From positions 1 through 64,000 of the IMG/VR virus record IMGVR_UViG_3300043256_000125: 64,000 nt of DNA; one strand, written 5' to 3'. A program made the translations under genes and the position numbers. The stretch comes from a virus. The notes beneath the pieces are model-generated. The model was not told the origin of the DNA and ran no database searches. It saw only the letters and a list, made by a program, of their open reading frames with translations. The stretch's first letter is position 1. Every line of letters starts with the position of its first letter. Shown piece after piece: positions 1 through 8,680 of this stretch.

Positions 1-15
1 GTTCGCCGGCGTCAC
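1..15 (-). CDS. Possible start of the gene after the HNH gene, cut by window edge
   Basis: A GTG at 15-13 opens a minus-strand frame (V-T-P-A-N) that runs off the window at base 1. It lies 27 bases after the HNH stop codon and follows TAGGAAG. In many phages the gene after such an HNH gene is the small terminase subunit, so that is the natural guess, but five codons cannot show it. Confidence 0.25.
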
Positions 16-42
16 CTTCCTAGCAATTTTAGGGGGTACCCC

Positions 43-450
43 CTACCCTCTCCCGCTGGTGGTTTCCATTGCCCCACTCAGGGGGTCACCCTTGCTGCTA
101 TCCCTCGCACTCAACCGTACATGGCACGCCTCACAAGCCGACTCCAAGTTACCCCAGTCCAACCGCAACGGATCATTCAGCCCGCGGAACGGTTTAATAT
201 GGTGGACCTGCGTGGCTACCTCGTCTCGCCCCTGCCTTCTACACTCATCGCACCAGGGGTCAGCGGCCAGCTTCCGGGCCCGTAGCTTCTGCCAATCACT
301 ACCGTAGCCCCGCTGCTGCCTCGTCTGCGTGTGCTGCCATCCTGTCTTCTGCTTGCCGGCGGTACCACAACGTGAGCATGTGTCCGTCTCGGAGTCGTAT
401 AGGCCCTTGCAGCCGGCCTTGCGGCATGGTCGTCTTGCTTTGGTTGCCAT
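43..450 (-). CDS. HNH endonuclease next to the packaging genes
   Basis: 135 aa. Seen: an N-terminal zinc-binding set (C9, C14, C25, C28), then the HNH core with C67-x2-C70, the VHHIKP motif (H83, H84), N101 and the closing C106-x2-C109-H110. This is the classic beta-beta-alpha-metal nuclease layout. Known: HNH proteins of this kind are encoded beside the terminase in HK97-like and related phages and assist cos or headful cleavage. The gene is one base from the end of its upstream neighbour, and transcription proceeds out of the window, presumably into the small terminase gene. Confidence 0.9.
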   Translation of the reverse strand: MATKARRPCRKAGCKGLYDSETDTCSRCGTAGKQKTGWQHTQTRQQRGYGSDWQKLRARKLAADPWCDECRRQGRDEVATQVHHIKPFRGLNDPLRLDWGNLESACEACHVRLSARDSSKGDPLSGAMETTSGRG

Positions 451-690
451 CTACGTCACCCAAAAGTGGTAACACACGCGGCCCCTAGCGTCGAGCACCG
501 CCAGGCCGTCGACCTTACGGAGCCAAATCGCGTCTCGTCGCATCTCGTCATGCTCTGCCCTCTCTTGCTCTCGTGCCTCCCATAGCCTCTTGTAACTTGT
601 GATACCAGACGACAGGGCCTGCCCTCGAACCACCGCCAATGGTGCCAGCACGGCCGCCGCCATCGCCTTCAGTACGATACGTCGTCTCAT
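451..690 (-). CDS. Small exported protein with signal peptide
   Basis: 79 aa, no family recognised. The start at 690 is chosen because the frame can be opened earlier but GGAGG lies 6 bases before this ATG, and the ATG overlaps the stop of the upstream gene (ATGA). The N-terminus is MRRRIVLKAMAAAVLAPLAV, a basic stretch followed by a hydrophobic core, and cleavage after VRGQA is plausible. The rest is charged with an Arg/Glu-rich helix. Export suggests a role at the cell envelope, perhaps lysis or superinfection; this is inference. Confidence 0.65.
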   Translation of the reverse strand: MRRRIVLKAMAAAVLAPLAVVRGQALSSGITSYKRLWEAREQERAEHDEMRRDAIWLRKVDGLAVLDARGRVCYHFWVT

Positions 691-908
691 TCTCCCCTCC
701 CGGTCGTGACGTACGGAATATTCCAAAACGTTGACTTGTGCGTGCGGCGATCGTAGCATCCGCCAACCCGCCCTTTCGGCTCAGCCCCAAGGGCCACGAG
801 ACGCCGCTCAATCTCTCTCCGTACAGTCAACGGGGGGATCGTATTCGGCCAATCCATTCCTAAATCAATCGCAAGTGGATCGTAGGGACTTATGGTAAAT
901 TCAGCCAT
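687..908 (-). CDS. Hypothetical protein, 73 aa
   Basis: Open frame between two confident genes, ending in an ATGA overlap with the next start. No strong ribosome site is visible before the ATG at 908. Contains the segment LTVRREIERRLVALGAEPKGR, which looks like a helix followed by a turn, and ends in THKSTFWNIPYVTTGRGE. Not recognised. Its position at the end of the distal tail and fibre run suggests a minor virion or assembly protein. Confidence 0.6.
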   Translation of the reverse strand: MAEFTISPYDPLAIDLGMDWPNTIPPLTVRREIERRLVALGAEPKGRVGGCYDRRTHKSTFWNIPYVTTGRGE

Positions 909-932
909 TTACATTCTCGGCGTTTCATTCAA

Positions 933-1277
933 CTACTCCGTCGCCACGTCAAACTTGACGTACTTGATTTTCGTTTGTGCCGGCGTGGAGTCAGTAACCA
1001 CCTTGATCGTTAGTGTGTACGGCGAGTTCGCCACCAACTGCCCTATCACCTTGAACTGGATCGCCTTGCCGGTCGCCACCGCTTTGTTGTTGATCGTCAA
1101 TTCGCCCGTGCTGACCGCCGTATTGCTGATCGTCAGGTCGGTGGTAGTCTGCTCGGTAACCGACGTCACTGAGGCCACCAGTTCGCCGCTGTCGAGGATC
1201 CCGACCAGCGAGACGCTGCATAGGTTCGTCTCGTCCGGTACAGCCACCGGGCGTTGTGACGCGGTATTTCTGCCCAT
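933..1277 (-). CDS. Small beta-rich protein, probably virion-associated
   Basis: 114 aa, dominated by Thr, Val and Ser in alternating patterns (for example TTTDLTISNTAVSTGELTIN), which predicts a beta sandwich. GAGGA lies 9 bases before the ATG, inside the end of the upstream gene. It follows the fibre genes closely and is probably an Ig-like or decoration-type domain of the virion. No family was recognised. Confidence 0.65.
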   Translation of the reverse strand: MGRNTASQRPVAVPDETNLCSVSLVGILDSGELVASVTSVTEQTTTDLTISNTAVSTGELTINNKAVATGKAIQFKVIGQLVANSPYTLTIKVVTDSTPAQTKIKYVKFDVATE

Positions 1278-1280
1278 ATC

Positions 1281-1493
1281 TCAGTCCTCTTCCGGCATCG
1301 TGTAGTGCATTCGGTTCTCGGGCGGCGTGAAGTGCATCCGATTGGCTGGTACTCCCCAGTGCATTCGGTTCTCAGGTGACGTCCATTCCAGGCCGGGGAC
1401 GTTCGGCGTCACGTCCACGACCCCCTCAAACGTCAATCCAGGCTGATCGCCAAACAAGAACCACCAGAACGTCATTATGTTGTCGGGGATCAT
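1281..1493 (-). CDS. Short protein with four degenerate N-R-M-H repeats
   Basis: 70 aa. The second half repeats a 9-10 residue unit: SPENRMHWG, VPANRMHFT, PPENRMHYT, then a truncated MPEED. The N-terminus is hydrophobic (MTFWWFLFG). Its ATG overlaps the stop of the upstream beta-helix protein (ATGA), so the two are translationally coupled. Function unknown; a short repeat with conserved Arg-Met-His could be a binding tail or metal-binding element. Confidence 0.65.
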   Translation of the reverse strand: MIPDNIMTFWWFLFGDQPGLTFEGVVDVTPNVPGLEWTSPENRMHWGVPANRMHFTPPENRMHYTMPEED

Positions 1494-4144
1494 GCGCTGC
1501 TATCCCGGGTGCAAACCTTGGAAAACCCCCGGCTGCCCGTGTCGATAGTGGCCGTAACTACGGCTACCGCAGCTTCTCCTGCTGTTACCCGATCGGTCGC
1601 TTCATCGTATTTGTAGCTGCCCGTCGCCCCGATTTGCGTCATATCCGTGACCGCAACCAGATCGGTGCCGTCAACCCGCTTGACGACCTGGATCTTAGGG
1701 ACGGTGATCCCGCTGGTGATCCGTACGCCATTCTTGTACCAGGTGACCGTATACTCGTCACGGGTATTGGCCTCGTCGATCGTCAACTGGATGTCCGCAG
1801 TGTAGATGTTTGGCAGGGCTGCTATCACCGCCGCGGCGTCATGGGTGCTGAAGCCGGTCGCCGTCAACCAATTGCCCTGATTCGTTTGCAACTCTCCAGT
1901 GTCCGCCAATATCGCCGCCAAGTCTCCGTCCCCACTGACCTCGCTGAGCACGTCAATCGCCTGCACCCGCTGCATTAGGCTGTCTGCTAGGGGACTGGCC
2001 GCCATCGCCGAATCAAGCCCTGACGAGTAGGTGATCGTTCCGCTGGTCTTAGAACGGTCGTGGTCGACGCCAGCCAGTATCAGCTTTGTACCGAGGTTTT
2101 GGGCATCAAAAATATCGCCCGCTGAACCAGACGTGTAGATCGACCCGCCGAATACTTCGATCGTTCCGTTCGCCTGGTTGTAAAAGCCGAACGTATGTAC
2201 TGCCCCGCCGTCCGTCACGCGCACCGGGCAATTGAAGAGTCGCACCAGACCGTTACCGAACGCCACCACACCATTCGACTCGCCGGAGGCAGTCGCACTC
2301 GGCCCCGTGACAATGAGGGGCGTGTTGATCACCGTGACTATGTTGTTTGCGGCAAAGGCAACTATCGCGTCGTATTTAGTCTCAATGATGCAATCAATCA
2401 GCGTTAGCGAGCAGGCTGAACTATGGAACACGTAAGCCCCGTCGCTATCCGCAGTCAGCCGCAATCGTCGTCCCACAGCATTAGTAAACGCTGCTTGCCC
2501 GGCACCACCGCGCGTACCAATTGCCGCTTGGTATGTACCGTCGGTCAATATGCCGTGGATTGTCATGTCTTGCCAAACAGAATCACTACCCGGTTTGATA
2601 ATTGGACCGCGACTTGCCACAGTGAGATCTGCTGTAGAAGTGATCCGGGTTGCATCCATCCCCGAGCCATGAACACTCACGCCGTTGGGCACGTTGATTA
2701 CCGCGTCGCCTATGGCGTAAGTTCCAGGTCCAATTATCACCACGTCACCAGCGGAAGCCGCTTCGATCTTCGTCTTTAACGCAGTGTTCCATGCCGTATC
2801 AGGCGTCAGACCGTCACTGTTGTCCCCCTCGTCGTCGATGAACCAGACTGTCCCTGATGTTTGCCGAACAATCTGGGCGATGTCTTGCTGGCCGGCAACG
2901 AGTGCAGTATCAACTTCAGCGTTGATATTCGTCAAATTGATCGCAGCATCCTGCGTCAAACTCGTCGTCGTGCCATTGTCGGTTATTGAGCAATTACCCC
3001 GAACAACTACTGTAAGGCTTGTGCATGTTGCGTCTACGACGAGTTGCCCGTCTGCTTCAAAGGACATGACGGTTGTGGCGACGGCATTAGTGACTTTCAT
3101 ACCACCCGAATAATGCCGGAAGTAGACGTTTACATTGGCAACGGAGTTGATATTCAGAGTAGGAGTACCAGCACCCGCAACCGCTGAGAAGCAGGCATCG
3201 AAAGCACAATCGTTACGCAGCGTCAAACTACCACCATCGGCAATGAGGCACCCTAAAGCCGTGATCTCCATCCCCGTGATAGATGACAGGCAACAGCTTT
3301 CGGCTTGACATCGACCCGTGCCACCCTGGGCACCCGTAAGTAGCAGGTTGTAGAAGACTGTCCTGTCCACGTCCTGCGTACCGAAATTAACTATATTCAC
3401 CGACATTTCGCCGATGCCAACGAACTCGTAATCCTCCATCGTCGCTGCCAAGGTCACAGATGAGTTATTGATAAGGTAGATACGATCCACACCGAGACTG
3501 TCTGCGATGGTCTTCACCGCAGCAATTGTAGAGACGGGGTTTGCCCAAGTACCATCAACACCGTTTACCGTATTCGTGTTTGCAGCCGCGTCATTGAGAT
3601 AGACACCGGGGCCGCGTGGGCCCGCATAGGCCGACCCGAAACCTTCCACGCCGTCAAAGAGTATCTCCAGATTGTTAGCCGCCGTGGAATCGTCACTGAC
3701 GGAGAACACGTCCATCTCGGGCTTGGCACTAGTCGCGGAGGTGGTGACCGCCGTTCCCAGCCACTGACCAATGTCTACCCTATTGTTAGCGTCCACGGCA
3801 AGCGTGTTCGCAGGCGTAGTAGACCTCACAATGTCGTCCACATTAGCCACCGTGGCGTCGATGAAAATCAGCACGTCGTCCCATTCGTCGCCGGCCGCAT
3901 CGATACACTGGACCACGATCTTGTCGCCGTTCATCTCCGCCTGGGACAGGTTGACCTTCACGTTTAGCGAGCCAGCGGGTGACACAATCGGCAATGTCGT
4001 CAGGTTTGCGAATGCGCCGTTGTCCGTGCTCACCTGAAAATCACCCGCGGCAATGGTCGGACTGGCCTTGAACGAGCCGGTGTCCGCAGAGTCTACCAGC
4101 CCGATATCGAACTCGTAAGCTACGTTCTTTTTTGGTGAGGACAT
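1490..4144 (-). CDS. Tail fibre or spike protein with two parallel beta-helices
   Basis: 884 aa. Residues 1-110 look like a beta-rich virion-binding head; about 205-410 and 430-690 carry the short repeating, Asn/Gly-rich strands of right-handed beta-helices. The second begins with the pectate-lyase-like signature GDVVIIGPGTY, followed by PNGVSVHGSG. The C-terminus (770-884) is a separate compact domain. Known: such helices occur in receptor-binding tailspikes, often with polysaccharide-cleaving activity. No catalytic residues can be assigned here. Expressed with the small NRMH-repeat protein downstream. Confidence 0.8.
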   Translation of the reverse strand: MSSPKKNVAYEFDIGLVDSADTGSFKASPTIAAGDFQVSTDNGAFANLTTLPIVSPAGSLNVKVNLSQAEMNGDKIVVQCIDAAGDEWDDVLIFIDATVANVDDIVRSTTPANTLAVDANNRVDIGQWLGTAVTTSATSAKPEMDVFSVSDDSTAANNLEILFDGVEGFGSAYAGPRGPGVYLNDAAANTNTVNGVDGTWANPVSTIAAVKTIADSLGVDRIYLINNSSVTLAATMEDYEFVGIGEMSVNIVNFGTQDVDRTVFYNLLLTGAQGGTGRCQAESCCLSSITGMEITALGCLIADGGSLTLRNDCAFDACFSAVAGAGTPTLNINSVANVNVYFRHYSGGMKVTNAVATTVMSFEADGQLVVDATCTSLTVVVRGNCSITDNGTTTSLTQDAAINLTNINAEVDTALVAGQQDIAQIVRQTSGTVWFIDDEGDNSDGLTPDTAWNTALKTKIEAASAGDVVIIGPGTYAIGDAVINVPNGVSVHGSGMDATRITSTADLTVASRGPIIKPGSDSVWQDMTIHGILTDGTYQAAIGTRGGAGQAAFTNAVGRRLRLTADSDGAYVFHSSACSLTLIDCIIETKYDAIVAFAANNIVTVINTPLIVTGPSATASGESNGVVAFGNGLVRLFNCPVRVTDGGAVHTFGFYNQANGTIEVFGGSIYTSGSAGDIFDAQNLGTKLILAGVDHDRSKTSGTITYSSGLDSAMAASPLADSLMQRVQAIDVLSEVSGDGDLAAILADTGELQTNQGNWLTATGFSTHDAAAVIAALPNIYTADIQLTIDEANTRDEYTVTWYKNGVRITSGITVPKIQVVKRVDGTDLVAVTDMTQIGATGSYKYDEATDRVTAGEAAVAVVTATIDTGSRGFSKVCTRDSSA

Positions 4145-4159
4145 TTCTGTTTCTCAATC

Positions 4160-5623
4160 TTACAGCAGTTCGTCCCATGTGAACGAGACGTTGACTTCCT
4201 GATTGGTGCCGCTGGCAGCCTCTGCCGTTATGGTAATGGATTGCCCCGGAAACAGCCTCGCACGCAACGGAGTGAGATCAATGATTTCCGAACTTTCCTT
4301 GCCCAAGACCGTGGTGAGGAATATGTTTCCAGCTGATACCCCCGTGGCAGCAATATCAGTGGCTACTATGGACGTATTTGCGTCCACGTCTGAAAAGGAC
4401 GGGCTTCCCGTCAGCGTGGCATCCAAACGAATCCTAAAGATGACGGGTTTTGTTGACAGCGTTGCCACGGCGAGATAGAGAGGCGCTATTCTCGCCCTGT
4501 TGAGCTTGCCCTGGAATACCCGTTTGTTCCGTATGGTCAGGATCGGAAGTTCGGTGGTTGTGAGATTCGTGATGCCGTTTTCAGCGCTATTGAGGAACCC
4601 CAAGTCCACGTCCTTCCCCTCCACGAATCCCGCTAGCGAGGAAGTCTCTACCACGATGTCGGTCGTGTTGGACGTGTTCTTCGCAAGGACGCACAGGGGG
4701 AGCGTGGGATTGTCGATGCTCGGGATCGTCGCGGTGTTGGCATATTCAATCTTATGCACCAGGTGAAATCCGCCGTCCACAGGATGCTCGATGAAAAAAC
4801 TGATGAGACCGAAGCCCAGCCATTGATATCGAATCTGAAAGACGTTTCCCTTGGTGAAGTCCATCGCCGGCAGCACCTCCGCACCCGCCGCCTTGTCCTC
4901 ACTCCAACTCGTCTGGGCGATCACGGTATCCGTCGGGGCGGCCCCGGCCACGGTTTCCGCGAAGGTCCCCACCGCCGTCGCCGCTCCCGACAGGGTGAAG
5001 GCTCCCACCTTGTCCCCAGAATCGAACGAAGAAAATATGACTGTGTCTCCCACTGCCTCTGCGTTCCACCCACTTCCAATAGCCGAGTAATCCTCCGCCG
5101 CTATCTCCCTGGCCGTCGTCTCCTTCACGCCGCTAGTCGTGACCGTCACGTCGGCCTTGGCGTCCCCATCCAGCGTGATCGTTATATCCTCGGCGGTCGA
5201 GGACGCGGTAGTGATGGTCAATGTCTGGATCTCGACGGCCCCGCCCTGCCGCCTCATTATCCCAAAGGCAGTCCCGTTGTAGCCGAAAAAGAAACCGTCT
5301 GCTGCATCCCCAACACCCACGTATTGCGTTGAATTTGCGGCCCCGGCGGTGAAGACGGCCGTAAAGCGGATAAGAGCCCCCTGCCCCGGGTTGTACTTGA
5401 CCGACCTCCGCGACAAGAGCTGCGCCGATTGATTCGCTCCGGCACCGGTCGATATCTTCGCCTTGTTGGCGTTGAACGTCACGGTGCCGCCGTTCTCGTT
5501 GGTATCGATAAGCCTGGTGTTGATGTTGTATGGGAACTGGAGCTGGACGACCGGCGTAGGCTCGGCGACCTCGGCCTCGCCGAAGGCCGATTTCTGGGGC
5601 TCGATGAATGGTTGATAAGACAT
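4160..5623 (-). CDS. Virion structural protein, beta-sandwich rich
   Basis: 487 aa. The start at 5623 has AAGGTG nine bases upstream; an open stretch before it overlaps the neighbouring gene and was rejected. Contains a lectin-like block with FFFGYNGTAFGIMRRQGG and ITLDGDAKADVTVTTSG, a pattern I recognise from large beta-rich virion proteins of marine and environmental phages. Lies between two fibre-type genes, so most likely an appendage or baseplate-associated protein. No enzyme motif seen. Confidence 0.75.
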   Translation of the reverse strand: MSYQPFIEPQKSAFGEAEVAEPTPVVQLQFPYNINTRLIDTNENGGTVTFNANKAKISTGAGANQSAQLLSRRSVKYNPGQGALIRFTAVFTAGAANSTQYVGVGDAADGFFFGYNGTAFGIMRRQGGAVEIQTLTITTASSTAEDITITLDGDAKADVTVTTSGVKETTAREIAAEDYSAIGSGWNAEAVGDTVIFSSFDSGDKVGAFTLSGAATAVGTFAETVAGAAPTDTVIAQTSWSEDKAAGAEVLPAMDFTKGNVFQIRYQWLGFGLISFFIEHPVDGGFHLVHKIEYANTATIPSIDNPTLPLCVLAKNTSNTTDIVVETSSLAGFVEGKDVDLGFLNSAENGITNLTTTELPILTIRNKRVFQGKLNRARIAPLYLAVATLSTKPVIFRIRLDATLTGSPSFSDVDANTSIVATDIAATGVSAGNIFLTTVLGKESSEIIDLTPLRARLFPGQSITITAEAASGTNQEVNVSFTWDELL

Positions 5624-5636
5624 AACTGCAATCACC

Positions 5637-6083
5637 TTATATGATATGCCACGAAGTGCCGTCCGAAACAATCATCACCGACTCGTACTGCAACGTCAAA
5701 TCGATCGTTTGATCGCCGTCGATCGTCTCCGCACTATTTCCGTCGATCGTCACGGCGCTGCTCGAAGAATCCGTCTTCTTTATGTGCAAGACGAGTCCCG
5801 TCACGCCACTCACAGCCGGCAAGGTCACGGTGAATGTTCCGCCGCTCGCATCACAGAGAATGACGTGGTCCGAAGCCGTGGCCGTATATGTCCCCGTCTT
5901 GGTCACGAGGCTAGCCGCAAACCCATTGACGTAGGCATTCCTCCAAGCAGCAGACGAAGATCCCAAATCGCGGGTCCCGTCGCCATCGGGAATCAACGCG
6001 GCGTTTATCGCGACGTTGGCGAGGTTGGACAACGCCTTCGACGCCCCACCCGTACCGCCTCGTTGTGCCGAAATGCTTCCCAC
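5637..6083 (-). CDS. Small tail-fibre-like protein
   Basis: 148 aa. A longer open frame exists, but the GTG at 6083 is the likely start: it overlaps the upstream TAG (TAGTG) and has GGGAG seven bases before it. The motif DLGSSSAAWRNAYVNG is typical of fibre tips and chaperone-linked fibre segments, and the C-terminal half (TASDHVILCDASGGTFTVTL) resembles the compact beta domain found at many phage fibre ends. Probably a fibre tip or trimerisation unit. Confidence 0.75.
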   Translation of the reverse strand: MGSISAQRGGTGGASKALSNLANVAINAALIPDGDGTRDLGSSSAAWRNAYVNGFAASLVTKTGTYTATASDHVILCDASGGTFTVTLPAVSGVTGLVLHIKKTDSSSSAVTIDGNSAETIDGDQTIDLTLQYESVMIVSDGTSWHII

Positions 6084-6883
6084 TAGACTGCTCCCGAAAG
6101 GAAAATCATTCTGGCCACACCATCCGTCGGTGCCGGCGGCGCCCCCGCTACCCCGACCTGCACCTGGCTTCTGAGGGTGAACTCGGCGTTTGGCCGGGCG
6201 TACAGGTCGGCGACCGTGTTTGCCGTCAAGGGAAGATCCCATACCGCAACGTGATGTACGGTCTGGTCGGCCTGTTGATCCGACCCGCCAGTAAATCCAC
6301 TTATTCGCACGTCGGTAAATGGGCCAGGTGTGCCGCTGAGCGGGGCGGTCGTTATGACGACTGCCCCGTCACGGTAGAACACCATGACACCAGACGCCGC
6401 GTCGAACGTGATGACGATGTCTTGACGGATGTCAGTGTAGTCACTACCGACCTCGCTCAACGTCCCCATGTCCCGCCAGAATACCCGCACGCCGCCGGAC
6501 CCTGAAATACTATTGTTGGCGTATATCAACAAGTCATCGGTTCCCGACCACGCAAACGAAACGTGTGAGGGTCCTACCTCGTGAGTTGTCACCACGAGCC
6601 GCAGCGACCAACTGCCCAGCGGTAGATCTCGCAGAATTGGCGACGAGCCCAGTTCGATCGTCGACGTGGCCGGGGATGTCCGAATGCCCTTAGTCTCCCA
6701 CACGGGAGCGTTGGTTAGCGCGCCGTGGAGGTCGCGTCCACTGACGTCGTACCACGGGTCCCCTCCGCCTTGGAGTTCCGTCCACGCGGCGATCATTCCG
6801 CCCCAGACGTCGGGATTCTCAGACAACCGGCCGTGGGAACGGCTGACCGCCAGCACTTCGGTGAATGAGGGGCGATGGATCAC
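6083..6883 (-). CDS. LamG/concanavalin-like virion protein
   Basis: 266 aa from a GTG that overlaps the upstream stop (TAGTG). The pattern matches concanavalin A-like (LamG) domains: an opening WTELQGGGDPWYDVSG, later ITFDAASGVMVFYRDG and a closing HHVAVWDLPLTANTVADLY. Known: these domains bind sugars and are frequent in phage fibres and adhesins. Position in the fibre block supports a host-recognition role. Confidence 0.8.
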   Translation of the reverse strand: MIHRPSFTEVLAVSRSHGRLSENPDVWGGMIAAWTELQGGGDPWYDVSGRDLHGALTNAPVWETKGIRTSPATSTIELGSSPILRDLPLGSWSLRLVVTTHEVGPSHVSFAWSGTDDLLIYANNSISGSGGVRVFWRDMGTLSEVGSDYTDIRQDIVITFDAASGVMVFYRDGAVVITTAPLSGTPGPFTDVRISGFTGGSDQQADQTVHHVAVWDLPLTANTVADLYARPNAEFTLRSQVQVGVAGAPPAPTDGVARMIFLSGAV

Positions 6884-7338
6884 TACTGAAGGTTCTCGTT
6901 GTAGGGGTACATATTCAGCGTACTGCCGGTGGCCGCCAAGGCTTGGCCGCACTTATTCACCAGGCACGTACGGAAGGCAAACGGTGATAGCCGTACGCCG
7001 ATCACCTGCTGGAACTGCACCCCGGCGGCGTCCTCGATCCGGAAGATCCCATGCAGGGAATTGCCCGTCGGGGTGGGAGCCCCTACGTCGCCATCTTCGC
7101 CGTCGCCATAGTTGGTGGTGTCGAGCTTGTAGAAAATGTGCAGCTCGAACAATGCGTTGGCACTGGGCGCGGCCGCGAAATCGTTGGCCTTCAACAGAAA
7201 ATCGGCGTACCGAAACAGGTTGGTGTGATTGGCGTAGTCCCCCACGTCGACCGCGATGCCGTTATCGGCCAGCGCGTCCAGTTGGGTCGTCATCCTGGCG
7301 GACGCTGACTCCGCAAACCATAGTGTTTTGTTGGCCAT
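6883..7338 (-). CDS. Hypothetical virion protein, 151 aa
   Basis: ATG at 7338 with GGGAG ten bases upstream; the stop forms TAGTG with the next gene. The sequence mixes helix at the N-terminus (SASARMTTQLDALADNG) with beta segments (FELHIFYKLDTTNYG). No family recognised. The tight coupling to the LamG-like and fibre genes points to a tail accessory protein. Confidence 0.7.
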   Translation of the reverse strand: MANKTLWFAESASARMTTQLDALADNGIAVDVGDYANHTNLFRYADFLLKANDFAAAPSANALFELHIFYKLDTTNYGDGEDGDVGAPTPTGNSLHGIFRIEDAAGVQFQQVIGVRLSPFAFRTCLVNKCGQALAATGSTLNMYPYNENLQ

Positions 7339-7476
7339 GATCTAGCTCCCGTTCAGTTCCTCGACCCCACCCCGTCTCGCGACTGGCGGAAGGGCTTTCA
7401 GTTAGCCTTCGCCTTCCAGCTTCGCGATCCGCTCGCCATAGTTGTCGAGCTTCTCCCACATCCGGAGTCGCTCGTC

Positions 7477-7635
7477 TCAGTCTTCCGTAAAGCGCTTGTC
7501 AATTGCTTCGCTCAGGTCAGCAATCTGCGCAGCGATTACCGCCAGCTTGGCGTGGACCATAAACATCCACGGCCCCAAGGCCAACACGGCCGCCGTAGCC
7601 ACACCTACAACGATGCCCCATGCTTGTACGCTCAT
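7477..7635 (-). CDS. Holin-like one-helix membrane protein, interrupted by an in-frame TGA
   Basis: 52 aa from the ATG at 7635. One hydrophobic span (VQAWGIVVGVATAAVLALGP), then an amphipathic helix ending FTED-stop. After the TGA (7479-7477) the same frame continues with a coiled-coil-like stretch (DERLRMWEKLDNYGERIAKL) to a TAA at 7402, which looks like the natural end of the protein. Type and place (between fibre and exported genes) suit a holin or membrane accessory of lysis. The stop could be a mutation, a readthrough site or a sequence error. Confidence 0.6.
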   Translation of the reverse strand: MSVQAWGIVVGVATAAVLALGPWMFMVHAKLAVIAAQIADLSEAIDKRFTED

Positions 7636-7672
7636 GGCTTTCTCTCGTTCCGCTGTGTCACGGCAGCACCTC

Positions 7673-8680
7673 TTACCAGGGGGATTTCCATGCGTTGCGA
7701 ATTGTGACAGTTCCACCCCCGCGCAGCGGCTTGATGTCGTAGCCTTCGCAGTCCTCCAGTAGGAACAACGGCGGTGCGTCCGGGCGGATTTCGCCATTCG
7801 GTGCTCGATGGTAAACATCGACATTGATGCCTCGACTATCCTTGATCCGCACTACAGGATCATCGGACGTCTCACGGTAATGGCCCTCGAATCGACAGTT
7901 GTCTACGATCGCGAATGCCTGGAATCGGTCCACGTCAAACACACGCGGGGAGCCCTCGAAACTGCATCGAGAAAAGGTCCCGTTGTCCCCGCCCCGGAAT
8001 CGGAAAGCATATCGCGGCTCCCAGCCCTGGCTTTTCAGACCGTGCTTGGAGAGAATACACTGCTTGAATGTGAACTCATTCAGTTGACCGGCCGTCGCGT
8101 CGACTGCCGTTCCGCAATAGTGGATCAGGCAATCGGTGCAAACGAGATTGCCCCAGCAGTTTTGTGTGCCCCCGCCGGTGACCTCGTATGCTATCGCGAA
8201 TTGCGCGATGGTGACGTTATCGAATCGGAACCGGCGAGTATACTGCGTCTTGCCGGTCGAATCGAATCGGAACGCGACACCCACTTTGCGTCCGCGTATT
8301 TCAATGTTGGAAAAACGCACGTCGCCCGGCCGTTTCCCCCGGCGGAACGTGAACAACGCCGCGTTGGGGTCGGTCCCCCGCCACTCGATCGAACATGCAT
8401 AAGGGGCGGCCGTCTCGCCGGTGATGGTGACGGGGATGTCGATAACAATCGGCTCGTCATCGTCGTAGACGGGGTAACGGCCCAACCCGAAATGCAGTGT
8501 GCCGCCGCTGATGTCAGGCCAACGCGGATTGTCGTCCTTCAACTCGGCGAGGCCGCGCCGGATCGCCGGCCCCCACCCGTGGTCGCCTTCCTCATAGAAG
8601 TCGCGGACGTTGGCCGCCCACGCTACGCTTGCGAACAGGAGTGCGGCAATCAGTGCCGTTAGAAAACGCTTCATCTTCAT
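7673..8680 (-). CDS. Secreted beta-helix (pectate-lyase-like) protein
   Basis: 335 aa. The ATG at 8680 overlaps the upstream stop (TGATG) and has GGAG nine bases before it. A clear signal peptide (MKMKRFLTALIAALLFASVA, cleavage near AWA) is followed by about 300 residues of beta-helix character with pectate-lyase-superfamily features (ISGGTLHFGLGRYPV, then many FxxxxIRG and NCRFEG type turns). Unlike virion spikes it should leave the cytoplasm by the Sec route. A role in loosening or altering host surface polysaccharide is inferred; no active-site residues could be assigned. Confidence 0.75.
   Translation of the reverse strand: MKMKRFLTALIAALLFASVAWAANVRDFYEEGDHGWGPAIRRGLAELKDDNPRWPDISGGTLHFGLGRYPVYDDDEPIVIDIPVTITGETAAPYACSIEWRGTDPNAALFTFRRGKRPGDVRFSNIEIRGRKVGVAFRFDSTGKTQYTRRFRFDNVTIAQFAIAYEVTGGGTQNCWGNLVCTDCLIHYCGTAVDATAGQLNEFTFKQCILSKHGLKSQGWEPRYAFRFRGGDNGTFSRCSFEGSPRVFDVDRFQAFAIVDNCRFEGHYRETSDDPVVRIKDSRGINVDVYHRAPNGEIRPDAPPLFLLEDCEGYDIKPLRGGGTVTIRNAWKSPW

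Noticed and set aside
7808-8662. Plus-strand open frame of 284 codons
   Set aside because: Antisense to the secreted beta-helix gene; no ribosome site.
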